64,000 nucleotides of DNA from Oopsacas minuta (GCA_024704765.1 JAKMXF010000354.1:186690-250689); one strand, 5' to 3'; positions 29,206 through 40,148 are shown, counted from the first letter of the stretch. Made by a program: numbers and translations. Notes: generated from the letters alone by a model not told the origin.

Positions 29206-32026
29206 ATGGCCGATAGTGAGGGAGGAGAAGGATCACCCAAGCCTCGTGTATCGATTCGAGCTCTCAGTGGTCGCACCTGTCACTTTGATGTGAAAGAAGA
29301 CACAACTGTAGAACAGCTGAAACATATAATAGCGGGAGACATGGAGGTACCTGTTGAGAGACAACGACTTCTCTTTCAAGGTAAAATCTTAACTGATAAA
29401 CAGTTGCTAAAAGCTGCAGGATGCTTTAATAAAGTCATTCACCTTGTAAAGCGAGCTGAGCTACCTGCTAACCCTCCGGTCCCTCCCTCTTCTACTACCT
29501 CAGCTTCTACTACACCGGCTGGTCCAGCACCTGGTAACAATACAGCTGGCGTGGTATTCGGAGGGTTCCCATTCATCGGTCCTCATCAAATATTTAATAA
29601 TGTATGGAATATGACACCTCCTTCCTCTACTGTCACTTCTACTAATAGCGCATCCACCACTACCACCACTACTACTTCTACCTCTACTCCTACAGGGCCA
29701 GGCAATCCCCACCCAGCACATGGACCCCGTTCTAACAGGGGGGTACCTGGGGCGTTGTGGGAAACGCGCCACCTTTTACAGCTCTGTGGAAATACGTTGG
29801 ATAGGTTCGATCGAGGCGAGAGCATTGCTCCTCAAGATCCTGTTCAGCATCAAAACCCAGGACCCGGTCCCTCTGTCTCAGTAGCTTCCTCTCTACTTGG
29901 AGATTTGTATACTCAGATGGCTGCTGTATTCCAACGTCTCCTCCCTCTATTCCGAGAAGAAGCTCAGTTCTTACAAGAGGATAGAGTACTGGAAGATGAG
30001 GAGAGAGTGAGATTAGAGAGAGTATCTAGCTGTATACGTGCTGTGCTAGAACGGCTCCATGTATGTGAAGTTCATCTACTGAATGTATCAGTATCATGCT
30101 CTCAAGCTCCTCCCCGTACCGTCCAGGCTACGCCTAGGAACAGAAGACGTGTGGTTATACAGGCCCCTCACCATATGGCACATGTACAAGTAAATATAAA
30201 CCATTCTAACCAGGGACATCCTAATGTACCTCCTCCAGGAACTGCCCCCAATTCTGCTCCCGCCGGTACCAATCCAGATCAACCTCCTCCAAATCAAGAA
30301 CAATCTCCTCCTAACCCCCCTCTACAGCCCTTAACAGCACCATCTCCCACAGAACTGACAAATATATTCGTACAAGCACTCAGCTCCATCCTTCCAGGAG
30401 CTGTCAATCCACAAACTGATGGTTCTATGCAGACATCAGCTGTTCCACACACCATCACTGGAGAAGCAGTCATTATACAGAATGGACTTATGAATAGAAT
30501 ACCAATTGAGACCGGATCAGGAGCTACACCCCATCCCCTATCAGCTGGTCTCCCACAGGGTCTGAGCATTATTCAACTGGCTAGAAGTCTCTACCCCGGT
30601 TTTATCGATGACCCTGGAGATGACATCTTCTCCCGTCTCATCTTAGTGCTCTGTAATGCGTTAACAGTTGAACAGCTACGTGATGTAGTACAGGGACGTG
30701 TAGAGTGTCTGCAGGCCATGTATCAACAGATTAAAGAGTTTGTATTAAGTGTTTTGGCTACAGAGGCAAACTGTGTGGAGGCAGAACGACGGTTAAGAGG
30801 AGGGAAACTCATAGCTGAATCAGCTGTTGAGAATATGGAAGGTTTAATAGAATCACTGCCTCCTCAAGAGGGACTTAATATGAAAAGAACTTTTATTAAT
30901 TTCTTTCAAATTCATTTCCACACTGCTATCACACTAATACTAGATCCACGTAATCAAGATATAGAGGCTAGCAATACTGAGAACAGGTTAGCTCATTGTA
31001 AATTGTTGATTGTGAATTTTCGTACTATAGCCAACTTCCGTTATATCGAAGCTCTAGGAACCGCGATAATTACTTCGATATAATGGGAGTTTATGTTACT
31101 TTGACGGTTTGGGACCAATTTTAAATATATCCGTGTTCGATATACGGAAGTTTGCTGTTTTAACTACTACATGAGTTAATATAGCTATTTATTAACTGAC
31201 AACCGAATACGTGAATCTTAAAATGTTCCATGAACTATAATATGTTCTAACGAAAATCATTTGTCATTTTAATATTCGTTGTTTCCAATTTTGTTTCTAA
31301 AATTTTATTAAATTATTTATCTGTTTTAGGTTTGGTAAAGTTATATGGGGATGGTGTCAGAACATGCTGTGTGAGCTATCCCAGCTGATAGATGTGCTAG
31401 CACGAGCAGGAGGTACTGACATACACTCTGTGCTAGAAGCGACGCTCAGAAGTTTTATATTAGCTAATGAAGCTGCTGGCGATATTCCTGTAGATATTAT
31501 TCGGGTTGTATTCAGAGAGAATAGAGAGAAGATAAACTCGTTAATAAGGAGCTCTCGTCTCACAGAAATACAGATAAAAGACAAATATTGTATAAATATA
31601 ACTCCTGAACCATCTTCTCTCCCACAACTTGCATCAGAGTTCATATCGGCTTCTACAGATTGGATGTCACAAGAATGGAAAGATTGTATTCAAGAAGACA
31701 CTCAAATACAAACATCTCAGCAGACCTGCTTCTCTAACAGCTACATGAACTATTCCGGCCTGACTGACAACAAAGACCAGAAGGTAGCATGTACAGTTGA
31801 AGATATGTTATGTGACACTTTAACAATGTCCATCAACAGTTCACAAGTTCAGCCTATCACCTCTGTAGACGAAGTCATGCATGACGTCAGACAAAATTCT
31901 ACTCTCAAAAAGCGTTATAACGAGTTTATAGACTCTAATCTTAACAAGAGAATCCGTTCTGACCCTAACCACTCAGCTGAGAGGTTCCCGAAATCAGCTG
32001 GAAGATATAAGTCTGACGATCAGTAG
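29206..32026 (+). CDS. BAG6: Large proline-rich protein BAG6 (BAT3/Scythe)
   Basis: BAG6 is a chaperone holdase for exposed hydrophobic segments; with UBL4A and GET4 it handles tail-anchored proteins and sends failures to the proteasome. Two exons, 29206-30986 and 31330-32026 (donor CAG|GTTAGC, acceptor TTTTAG, phase 2), give 825 residues (human 1,132). Residues 14-85 are a ubiquitin-like domain (VSIRALSGRTCHFDVKEDTT, QRLLFQGKILTD). A Pro/Thr/Asn-rich linker and a helical BAG6-type central domain (LLQLCGNTLDRF to SCIRAVLERLHVCEVHLL) follow. The C-terminus keeps the divergent BAG domain: RRYN-type helix and IRSDPNHSAERFP, equivalent to human LQEDPNYSPQRFP. The exon 1 frame runs on to 31083 inside the intron, but past 31040 it reads into a Tigger-like repeat, which supports ending the exon at 30986. 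The exact donor is my choice among three GT sites. Confidence 0.85.
31040..31160. mobile_element. Tigger-like repeat fragment in the BAG6 intron
   Basis: TTATATCGAAGCTCTAGGAA, TTACTTCGATATAA, TTTGACGGTTTGGGACC and TTCGATATACGGAAG resemble the elements at 37088 and 49834. The ends are incomplete. Confidence 0.55.
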
Positions 32027-32618
32027 TATAGCATAATTGCTAATTGCTGTGCTACGCTAATTCCAGTACTTTATTACAAGTGATATTATTATGTATTTGA
32101 AGTGATAGTATATTATATTCATAGGTTGAGTATAGTTAAAAATGAAGAGTGTTATGTTAATATATTTATCAACCACGGCAACAGCCTTATGATAGTATTT
32201 ACATCTCTAAGTGATGGCTAAATTCAATGGAGCAGAATACAATAGCAGTAGACTCTCGTTAATACGAATTTTCGGATAAGACGAACACAAATTCCACAAA
32301 ATCAGGTCCCTACGATACGATGGTTATTCAATTGGTATTACTCAGGTTAATACGAACTCCCGATAAGCGAACAAATTTTGATCGTCGGTTGGTGTTCGTA
32401 TTAACGAGGTTCTACTGGTTCAGCAAATCGAGCTAGGGTTCTTATTTATTATTATTATTATTCCAACAGCTACTGGATGTATATATCGTGGATGAATACG
32501 ATTGATTTAAGAAAACTACGTCATGTCAATTTGATTGTAGAATTGAAATACAAATTATGAAAATAAAATATACAAACAGTTAAGAATACAAAATCTCTTA
32601 ATTAAAGAAATAAATAAT
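32027..32618. other. Convergent gap between BAG6 and the TRAF-like gene
   Basis: 592 bases with the 3' UTRs of both genes and one MITE (32246-32417). A TTATTATTATTATT microsatellite lies near 32446-32462. No gene is present. Confidence 0.5.
32246..32417. mobile_element. Tigger/pogo-type MITE, 172 bp
   Basis: The left end is CAGTAGACTCTCGTTAATAC; the right end, reverse complemented, is CAGTAGAACCTCGTTAATAC. Eighteen of 20 positions match. The flanking TA is not intact. Confidence 0.7.
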
Positions 32619-33968
32619 CTAAGAATTATCAAAATAAACTCGATAAGTTAATTGTGTATTTTTTAATACTTTCAGCACTCTAGCCTTGGTTATAGAACCT
32701 ATGTAGAAATTCCAATCTATATCAAGTATTGCATCACTATTACTCCACCACTCTATTGAGTTTATCCCATAATCCTCGTCCACGTAAATGTAGCGTCTAT
32801 ATGTGATACGACACGATTCAATTACATTATCGTATTCTCCCTTGTATCTCTTTAGGTAGTAATTAGCTGTGTAACCGTTCCACTCAGCGCTAAACTTGAA
32901 ACTTGCGTATATTCTCACTTTACATAGACCTATATAGAAAGTAGGTCCGTAAATCAATTCATTAGAATCTATCCATTTATGACGCCATTCTATACCGTGG
33001 AGAATTTTATCATATTCTTCAAAATATTTACTTATAGAGACTGCATTAACTTTAAGAGACTGTAGTTCTAAATGGTGTATGTTCAATGTCTTTTCCATTT
33101 CTAGAGAATTATTAGCAATTGTTCCATTGATCTCTTTTATCACTTCTGCAAATCTTGACTTGAGATACTGATATTCTTCTTTTGTCTGATTTAGCATTCT
33201 AATCATCTCGTTAGAAGTGTGATACAGGTCTTGTACCAGATTATAATTAACCGATAGAGCTATTGGAATAAAGAATAAGAATAGGAATCTAATTATCCAT
33301 GTATTTCTATTAACTTTCTTTGCACTCTGTTGTTGTTTCTTAGATTCACTTTTTATTGCATCAATTTCCACATTTTGCGTATTAATTATTTTCAAGAGCT
33401 CAGTATTAGAATTCTGTAGGTAATGTAACTGATTGAGTATGGTCTCCTGATGGCAGACCATCTCTTCGTCCAGATGCTTTGTCAAACCATGTTTTAGTTT
33501 TCCACTCGCTTGAAACCCGATCTCCTTATAAGGACATGTTTTCTTATCACGATTAGAATAATGGAGTTTATTGCTGTTTGCTAGGGATTTCTTCTTCAAT
33601 ATTTCTCCATGTTGGCTGTTCATAGACAATAAATTACAACAGTTCATGTGTTCATATAGTGATTGTAGATCTCCTACCCAAACACACCCCTTATATGAAA
33701 GAGGACATCTGCATTCTAGAAGTGCCACTTTAACTTGTACATCCAGGTCTATGTCAAAATTAAAACTTGTAGTACATGAGAGACAAACAGTGTTACCTCT
33801 GAATTTAGTAGCCTGCCTAATCACTCCGTCACATTCCGGACAGAGTAATAAATTTCGAAGACCTCTATTTATTTGATTTGTGAGTAAATCTTGCTTGAAT
33901 CCTTTGAAAGTTCCATATCTTTCTACATAAATTAGTGAGGGAATTGTCTCTTCGATTAAATCAGTCAT
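32619..33968 (-). CDS. TRAF-like protein with zinc fingers, one membrane segment and a MATH/TRAF-C-like end
   Basis: The intronless frame gives 449 residues. Residues 43-65 hold C-x2-C and C-x2-C pairs (CPECDG, CLSC), like a RING stripped of its middle His/Cys, so E3 activity is doubtful. Residues 86-111 (CRCPLSYKGCVWVGDL, YEHMNCC) fit a TRAF-type zinc finger, and C145-C172 a second, weaker one. Coiled coil runs at about 173-220 and 245-320. Between them residues 223-241 (TWIIRFLFLFFIPIALSV) form a clear hydrophobic helix flanked by KKVNR, which predicts a zinc-finger end in the cytosol and the MATH end on the other side. Residues 340-449 contain GPTFYIGLCKVRIYASF and KRYKGEYDNVI, as in MATH domains. 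N-glycosylation sequons lie just after the helix. The orthologue is unknown. Confidence 0.7.
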   Translation of the reverse strand: MTDLIEETIPSLIYVERYGTFKGFKQDLLTNQINRGLRNLLLCPECDGVIRQATKFRGNTVCLSCTTSFNFDIDLDVQVKVALLECRCPLSYKGCVWVGDLQSLYEHMNCCNLLSMNSQHGEILKKKSLANSNKLHYSNRDKKTCPYKEIGFQASGKLKHGLTKHLDEEMVCHQETILNQLHYLQNSNTELLKIINTQNVEIDAIKSESKKQQQSAKKVNRNTWIIRFLFLFFIPIALSVNYNLVQDLYHTSNEMIRMLNQTKEEYQYLKSRFAEVIKEINGTIANNSLEMEKTLNIHHLELQSLKVNAVSISKYFEEYDKILHGIEWRHKWIDSNELIYGPTFYIGLCKVRIYASFKFSAEWNGYTANYYLKRYKGEYDNVIESCRITYRRYIYVDEDYGINSIEWWSNSDAILDIDWNFYIGSITKARVLKVLKNTQLTYRVYFDNS

Positions 33969-34142
33969 AATTCAGTAATTTTTATATAATTCATAGCACG
34001 TGGTTAAAGCACTGTACATACAGAATAATCTGATAAATGTATAGAATTACTAAATAGAAGTTTGTTAAATAGGAGTAATTAAGAAAATTAAATAATTATT
34101 GGAATTTGATAAAAGTTTTAGAAACGAAATATTTGTTAGACT
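33969..34142. promoter_or_regulatory. Putative bidirectional promoter, 174 bp
   Basis: The TRAF-like gene (minus) and the acid phosphatase (plus) start 174 bases apart, head to head. The gap is very AT-rich, with ATAATTATT and TATATAA-like words but no motif I can name. Shared control is inferred from spacing only. Confidence 0.4.
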
Positions 34143-35381
34143 ATGATGAAGCTATGCCTGTTACTGCTCGTGCTTATGACATTTGTGACACTCTCAATGG
34201 GAGCAGCAACTAGAGAGCTTGTTATCCTACTCTTCAGACACGGAGATAGGAGCCCTTCTAACCCGTACGCAAACTATCCGCACGCATCTGCATGGCCACA
34301 AGGTTATGGACAGCTCACAACTATAGGTATGCAGGAGCAGTACGCATTAGGAGGGTTCATAAAACAAAGATACATATCTTCTGGTTATCTAACGACTGCT
34401 TATAAGCGAGATGACGTATATATCCGTAGTACCAATGCAGATCGTACCATTATGTCAGCACTATCACAACTATCTGCTGTGTTCCCTCCAACAGGTGATC
34501 AAGTGTGGGACAACTCCCTCATATGGCAACCCATTCCTGTCCATAATGTACCTGAGAGTACTGATAACATATTGAAAGCATTTAGTACATATTGTCCAGC
34601 TTATACTCGAGCTAGGGAACAGTTCAGACGTAGCGATGAATTTAAAGAAATGGCAGCTAAGCACCAAGATCTATTTAGTACTATTTCTCAGGCTACTCAT
34701 GATCGTGCTAATTTGAGTAATATATGGCAATTCGCTGACACATCCTTTTGTGACAAAGCACATAACTTATCTCTTCCCACTTGGGCAGAGAATAACTTTA
34801 ATACTTTAATATCTCTTAATAACTGGGATTTAAGAATAAGTTATGGTCGTAAAGGAGTTCAGCAGTTTATGAGTGGAAGATTGATGTGGTATTTCTGGCA
34901 ACTGGTAGATGCTAAAATGAATGATAGCGTAGATATAAAAGCTTATTTTCTGTCAGCACATGACGTAACAATTGTTTCTCTACTCGCTGCATTCAATATT
35001 TGGAATGAATTGCAACCACCTTATGCATCTCTCGTGATGGCTGAATTGTTCAGAGATGGAGATAGTTGGTACCTGCAATTTTCTTTCAAAAACTCGACTG
35101 AAGCAGAAGCTATCATTCTCTCTGTACCGGGTTGTAGTCCAAATTGTTCAGTCAATAAACTGAAAGAATTGACCAAGAACGTTACCCTTACAGAGACAGA
35201 ATGGAAGCATGCATGTGGACTCGATAGCAATCTCGATCTAGTGGTACTCCCCTATATAATTGCTATAGCAATTCTCAGTTTAATTATCATATTCCTCTGC
35301 TTTGTATGGATACTTATCATACCATGCAAACGCTTAAGTAAGCCGAAGAAATATGATCTATTACAATCAGATAGATGTTAA
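34143..35381 (+). CDS. Histidine acid phosphatase, lysosomal/prostatic type, membrane-anchored
   Basis: Members hydrolyse phosphomonoesters in lysosomes or outside the cell through a phospho-His intermediate. Intronless, 412 residues, near the length of human ACP2 (423). Residues 1-20 form a signal peptide (KLCLLLLVLMTFVTLSMG). RHGDRSP at residues 32-38 is the catalytic signature, with His33 the nucleophile. HD at 273-274 (SAHDVTIV) provides the acid residue. Six or more Cys and several N-x-S/T sites follow. A membrane helix at about 368-393 precedes a short basic tail ending YDLLQSDRC; YDLL is a YxxL-type sorting signal, so a lysosomal route like ACP2 is likely. Both Met1 and Met2 could start. 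Assignment to ACP2 rather than ACPP rests on the membrane anchor. Confidence 0.88.
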   Translation: MMKLCLLLLVLMTFVTLSMGAATRELVILLFRHGDRSPSNPYANYPHASAWPQGYGQLTTIGMQEQYALGGFIKQRYISSGYLTTAYKRDDVYIRSTNADRTIMSALSQLSAVFPPTGDQVWDNSLIWQPIPVHNVPESTDNILKAFSTYCPAYTRAREQFRRSDEFKEMAAKHQDLFSTISQATHDRANLSNIWQFADTSFCDKAHNLSLPTWAENNFNTLISLNNWDLRISYGRKGVQQFMSGRLMWYFWQLVDAKMNDSVDIKAYFLSAHDVTIVSLLAAFNIWNELQPPYASLVMAELFRDGDSWYLQFSFKNSTEAEAIILSVPGCSPNCSVNKLKELTKNVTLTETEWKHACGLDSNLDLVVLPYIIAIAILSLIIIFLCFVWILIIPCKRLSKPKKYDLLQSDRC

Positions 35382-35986
35382 GTGTAAATTAGCCGATCTT
35401 AAAGTTTACAGAACTTAAAGCTTTCTAATTTTAAACTCTCTATGTACATTTTGTCAATAGATATTGTGTACACTGTATGTAATGTACATCATAGATTTAT
35501 CTCAGATTATTGCGTGCTTAACTAACTATTCGTTTTATTATAATTATTAATTAATAATAATTTAAGTTACTCGACCTCAATATGGCTGATCCAGCATTTT
35601 AGACTGGGTACTAGAAAATCAATGATCGCTTCTAGCGAATAATTAGTTTACTATACACTCAAGAACAGAGTTGCAAATGGATCATACTTTATGGGTGACC
35701 CATCAATAATTCTATATATTCTGTATTTTTGAAAAGACCACGACCTTGCTGTAGAATATTCTAATGACGTTGAGTTAAGGGGGCGATTTACCCTCTACCC
35801 CCGTCCCTGGATCAGCCCATGCTCTTTTGTCGTAGTTGAATATTTACAAAAAATGTTTAACAACTGTGCTGTAATAATTACTGTATGTAACTCTGGCGCG
35901 CATGACATTCGGCATGTGATCCTTACATTCCCCCTGGTAGAGCTAATAAGAAGATCCGTCAATTAGGGAAAAAATAATTAATTTAG
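35382..35986. other. Acid phosphatase-NUBP1 intergenic region
   Basis: 605 bases containing an inverted-repeat element (35582-35820). No gene is present. NUBP1 starts directly after TTTAG. Confidence 0.5.
35582..35820. repeat. Inverted repeat about 240 bp apart, probable MITE
   Basis: ATGGCTGATCCAG at the left end recurs reverse-complemented at the right end as ATGGGCTGATCCAG. The interior is non-coding. The superfamily is not assignable. Confidence 0.5.
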
Positions 35987-36970
35987 ATGTCTGACGTTCC
36001 TTCAAACGCCCCAGAGGCCTGTCCGGGTACCCAGAGTTCAGAAGCTGGAAAAACAGGTCCTTGCCAGGGCTGTCCCAACCAGACTCTATGTTCATCTGGA
36101 CAAGCTAAACAGTTGGACCCTGCAGTAGATGAAATAGCCAAGAAGTTATCATCAGTACGTAACATCCTTCTAGTTCTCTCAGGGAAGGGAGGGGTAGGTA
36201 AGAGCACTGTATCTGCTCATCTAGCAGCAGCTCTTGCTCATGATAATAGTACACAAGTAGGTCTACTTGATATTGACATTTGTGGCCCTAGTGTACCTCA
36301 AATAATGGGTTGCTCTGATCACCAAGTGTACCAGAGTGGGAGTGGCTGGTCACCTGTATTCGTGCAAGATAACCTAGCAGTTATGTCAGTAGGATTTCTG
36401 CTGTCCAGTCCACGTGATGCTGTAATATGGCGTGGCCCAAAGAAGAATGGACTTATCAAACAGTTCCTACGAGACGTGGATTGGGGAGAACTTGAATGGC
36501 TTATTGTAGACACACCCCCTGGTACATCTGACGAGCATCTTAGCTGTGTGCAATACCTAGAGAAATGTAATGTTAGAGGAGCAGTACTGGTTACAACTCC
36601 TCAGGAGATTTCCCTTCAGGATGTTAGGAAACAGATTAACTTCTGTAGAAAGGTTAAATTACCCGTTTTAGGAGTTTTAGAGAATATGAGCGGATTTGTG
36701 TGTCCAAATTGTCACCATAAATCACAGGTGTTTCCGCCCACCACAGGAGGCGCGAGTGAAATGTGTGAGAACATGAATGTTCCTCTTCTAGGGAGTATCC
36801 CTCTTGACCCAAGAATAGGGCAGGTGTCTGATGCAGGAGAGTTTATATTCACTCGATGTCCTGACTCACCAGCTGCTAAGAGTTATTCTGAAATTATTCA
36901 GCGGGTTAGGAAGCTATGTGAACAGCAGCTACAGCTCAAAGATGAGAATCATGAACAGAACGATCATTAG
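35987..36970 (+). CDS. NUBP1: Cytosolic Fe-S cluster assembly factor NUBP1 (Cfd1/Nbp35 family)
   Basis: NUBP1 with NUBP2 is the scaffold that assembles 4Fe-4S clusters for cytosolic and nuclear proteins. The intronless frame gives 327 residues (human 320) and aligns throughout. The N-terminal cluster Cys are at 12, 26, 29 and 35 (CPG, CQGC, C), which separate NUBP1 from NUBP2. The deviant Walker [10 protein letters not shown] is at 65-73. [29 protein letters not shown] and [13 protein letters not shown] follow, and the bridging C-x2-C is in MSGFVCPNC. The start is the first ATG, matching the length of the human N-terminus. Confidence 0.97.
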   Translation: MSDVPSNAPEACPGTQSSEAGKTGPCQGCPNQTLCSSGQAKQLDPAVDEIAKKLSSVRNILLVLSGKGGVGKSTVSAHLAAALAHDNSTQVGLLDIDICGPSVPQIMGCSDHQVYQSGSGWSPVFVQDNLAVMSVGFLLSSPRDAVIWRGPKKNGLIKQFLRDVDWGELEWLIVDTPPGTSDEHLSCVQYLEKCNVRGAVLVTTPQEISLQDVRKQINFCRKVKLPVLGVLENMSGFVCPNCHHKSQVFPPTTGGASEMCENMNVPLLGSIPLDPRIGQVSDAGEFIFTRCPDSPAAKSYSEIIQRVRKLCEQQLQLKDENHEQNDH

Positions 36971-37396
36971 AATTCTCTCATTAACTCATTCAACAAGGCT
37001 ATGCAAACACGATTAGTTTACCAACACCAACCGGTAATTTATATTTTTCTTGTTAGATAATTGCCTGATTAAACTCAAAACTATGTGCAGTTAACTCCTG
37101 TTATATCTAAGCTCAAGGGACCATAATTACTTCGATTTATGCGGCATTCGATATAACTGATGAAACAGATGTAACTTTAACGGTTTGGGACCATATTTGT
37201 ACTGTTTCTATGGTAATTGAGATTTCAACCAATTTCTTAGGGCTGTTATGGTTTAATCGGACCACTTCAATATCCATGCAGCCGGGCCTGCATACTGCCT
37301 ATTAATACTATTTGTACAACTTCATTATATCAGTATTTCGATATAACTGGATTTGACTGAAATACTGGCTAATCAATAGATTGAGATTTGTAATAT
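36971..37396. other. NUBP1-TRDMT1 intergenic region
   Basis: 426 bases, two thirds of them a MITE (37088-37359) that ends only 37 bases before the TRDMT1 ATG. Confidence 0.5.
37088..37359. mobile_element. Tigger/pogo-type MITE upstream of TRDMT1
   Basis: The left end is CAGTTAACTCCTGTTATATC and the right end, reverse complemented, is CAGTCAAATCCAGTTATATC. It shares TTTAACGGTTTGGGACC with the fragment at 31040 and the element at 49834. The flanking TA is not intact. Confidence 0.65.
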
Positions 37397-39924
37397 ATGG
37401 CAACTCGTACAAGTACTCCAGAGCCCCTCAGAGTATTAGAATTATTCAGTGGAGTAGGAGGCATGCATTGTGCAATAAGACAGACTGGCTATCCTGTATC
37501 ATCAGTCACTGCTATTGACATCAACCCCTCAGCTAACAGACTATACTCACATAACTTTAACACTACAAAATTGCTACAGTTAAACATACTAGGTATCAGT
37601 AGTAGCTTTCTGAAACAACTACAAACACAGCTGTGGGTGATGTCACCACCCTGTCAACCGTTTACTAGACAGGGCAAGAAGTTGGACCTAAAAGATGAAA
37701 GAACTTCTGCTTTTACTCATATACTAAAGTTAATCAGGTATTGTATGTTGGAGTTTGTAATTTCTATTTTGTTAATTATTAGCTGATCTGATTTTCTCTT
37801 GCATTCATGATTCCAACGAATCAGTGTAAAACTACTGCACAGACACATTCAAGAGCAAACCCATTAATACTATACATAATGAAAGAAATTGCACCACCCT
37901 GTGTATTGAGTATTGTTGCTTGAACATCGTGATCATGTAAGTAGAACATATTATATATTAATGCATAACACTGTAATGTAATTTTGTACCATGTGTTGCC
38001 TTCTTGCATACAACAGCTGCGTGCAACAAATACTAGTATCATGTATTGTGGGATAGGAATATACAAATTTGAGATTTCTAATTTTGAAACGATGTGGCCA
38101 TATTTGCAAAACACTGTAATATCCTACATCGGCTATACCATAACATATGATATTTGTTGTATAGAGAATTATCCTGTGAGCCTAACTATCTTCCTACTTA
38201 CATACTACTAGAGAATGTACAGGGATTTGAGTGTTCAGAAGCTCGTAATGAGTTAGTCACTACCCTGTCAGAGACTGGCTACACATACAGAGAGCTACTA
38301 CTAACTCCTCTACAATTCGGAGTACCTAACTCTAGATTGAGGTACTATCTTATAGCCAAGCTACAGCCTCTGAAGTTCAAGTTTGATAGTAGTTGTGTTA
38401 TCAGAGAATGGCCAATACAAGAGATAACACCTGTAACTGCTATCTTTACTGAGTATACAGGTATCAGGGATATAGATGTAGACCCTGGGGAAGCTGGATC
38501 TACAACTGTAAGCCAAGCTAATAGCAGCCACACACCTTCAAATGTTCATGTCACACTTTTTAATTTTCGAGCCATACATTTACATTTTCAAATTCCCATG
38601 TCTGTAATTGCAAGTATATACCAATACCGCAGACACTCGCTAATCCGAACAGCTAACATGGCAAAAGCTGATACAATATTCGGAAAATTGTCTAATATTT
38701 TTACACACCAAATTGTATAAATTCTACGCTGATTGTAATAAAATTCGAAATTACACATGTTTGCAGACTTGTATTCACTTGCTACAACATTCGAAAATAT
38801 GTGCTCATAGATCCTTGAGTATGTTTCAATGCTATACAATGATCCGTAAAATTTACTAATTCCGAACGATTTCATTGGTATCAGGCTGTTCGTATTAGCG
38901 AGGGTCTACTAAATGATTAAGCCATGTTCATGAGCGTAAACTATGAACTATTCATAAACATGTTCAAGCTATGAAAACATTTGGGGTTGCATTTACCATT
39001 ATTAATTAAGTTAAAAGTCAGACTACAAAGACTAAGATACACACAGTCAGCTAATTATTAGCTCGATTAGTTGTGAATCTTATGATATAATAACTCAGTG
39101 GAGTTCAACAGCTCAGACAATTAATTCAATCTTACATGCTCAATTCAGAGTCAGAGGTTGGTGTCATCATTGCTATAATCTAGCCAGTATTTACCACAGA
39201 TAAAATAAGATCATTAATTCGGCTATTATGGTCTCTTAATAGTATAATGGAACCTCGTTAATACAAATACGGATAATACGAACTAATATTTATACAAAAT
39301 CAGATCCTATAATGGTTATTCATTTGGTATTATAAGGCGAACAAATTTTGACCGCCTGTTGGTGTTCGTGTTAACGAGGTTCCGCTGTATAACTTATCCA
39401 ACATCTCGTAAGGTACTAGTATTAATTGTTCCTAGATTAGTGAAGATAAATCAGCTTCTCCATTATCCTGTATACCTCTAGACAGATTTCTAACACATCT
39501 ATCTCCAGAAGAGAAAGCCAGCTACTTACTGACAGCTCCTACACTACAGAAATACGGGAAGGTTCTTGACATAGTATACACGCACTCTGTATGTAGCTGC
39601 TGCTTTACACGAGCTTATGGAAACTATCTACAAGGTACTGGTTCTGTAATACAAAGCGGATTGAACTCAAAACAAGCAACTGATTCCGCTTACAATTTAT
39701 ACTTCCAAGCTGTTGAACAAGGATTACCTAACCTAGAGGCTCCACTTATGCCTTTAGAATTGCGGTTTTTTACGCCTAAAGAGATAGCCAATGTAATGTG
39801 TTTCCCAGCTGATTTCAGTTTCCCATCTGATCTCAGTAATAAACAGATATACAAACTTCTGGGGAATAGTGTTAATGTTCTTGTTATCACTAATCTACTA
39901 AGTCATTTATTATTGGACCAATGA
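37397..39924 (+). CDS. TRDMT1: tRNA (cytosine-38-C5)-methyltransferase TRDMT1 (DNMT2)
   Basis: It methylates C38 of tRNA-Asp and some other tRNAs using a DNA-methyltransferase fold. Three exons, 37397-37737, 38165-38507 and 39436-39924 (phases 2 and 0), give 390 residues, against 391 in human. Motif I is LELFSGVGGMHCA; motif IV is SPPCQPFTR with catalytic Cys86; motif VI is ILLENVQGFE; motif VIII is PNSRLRYYLIAKL. The DNMT2-specific CFT triplet is present (CSCCFTRAYGNYLQGTGSV), as are LRFFTPKEIANVMCFP and the C-terminal LLGNSVNV. All catalytic motifs are intact, so the enzyme should be active. Intron 2 (928 bp) carries two MITEs; the frame open past 38507 into that intron is not coding. Acceptor 39435 was preferred over 39440 because only it keeps the phase. 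Confidence 0.95.
38627..38911. mobile_element. Tigger/pogo-type MITE in TRDMT1 intron 2
   Basis: The left end has ACACTCGCTAATCCGAACAG after a TA at 38625-38626; the right end, reverse complemented, reads AGTAGACCCTCGCTAATACG. It belongs to the same family as the SNAPC3 intron element. Confidence 0.65.
39245..39387. mobile_element. Second Tigger/pogo-type MITE in TRDMT1 intron 2
   Basis: The left end is TAATGGAACCTCGTTAATAC and the right end, reverse complemented, is CAGCGGAACCTCGTTAACAC, with TA on both sides. 143 bp, ending about 50 bases before exon 3. It belongs to the same subfamily as 32246-32417. Confidence 0.7.
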
Positions 39925-40148
39925 GGGGATAGTATAATAACAAGCTACATTATATTAATATATAAGTATGCTCATTCGCTTTGTTAATTTCTATGAAAAG
40001 ATATTAAATTATTTCAGGAATATTTAAGTCACATTTCATATAATTCATATAATGAAAATTATTCAGTTAATAAGGAACAACGATTGAGGATCGCTATATA
40101 CTAACTACTAAAGCTGGAGTTCTTTCAACTCCAGACCCTGGATGACTA

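Noticed and set aside
30987-31083. Extension of BAG6 exon 1 to the in-frame stop at 31083
   Set aside because: The last part reads into a Tigger-like repeat, and only splicing at 30986 joins in frame to the conserved C-terminal exon.
38508-38720. Extension of TRDMT1 exon 2 into intron 2
   Set aside because: The frame runs into a MITE; splicing at 38507 (GTAAGC) to 39436 restores a protein of human length with all motifs.
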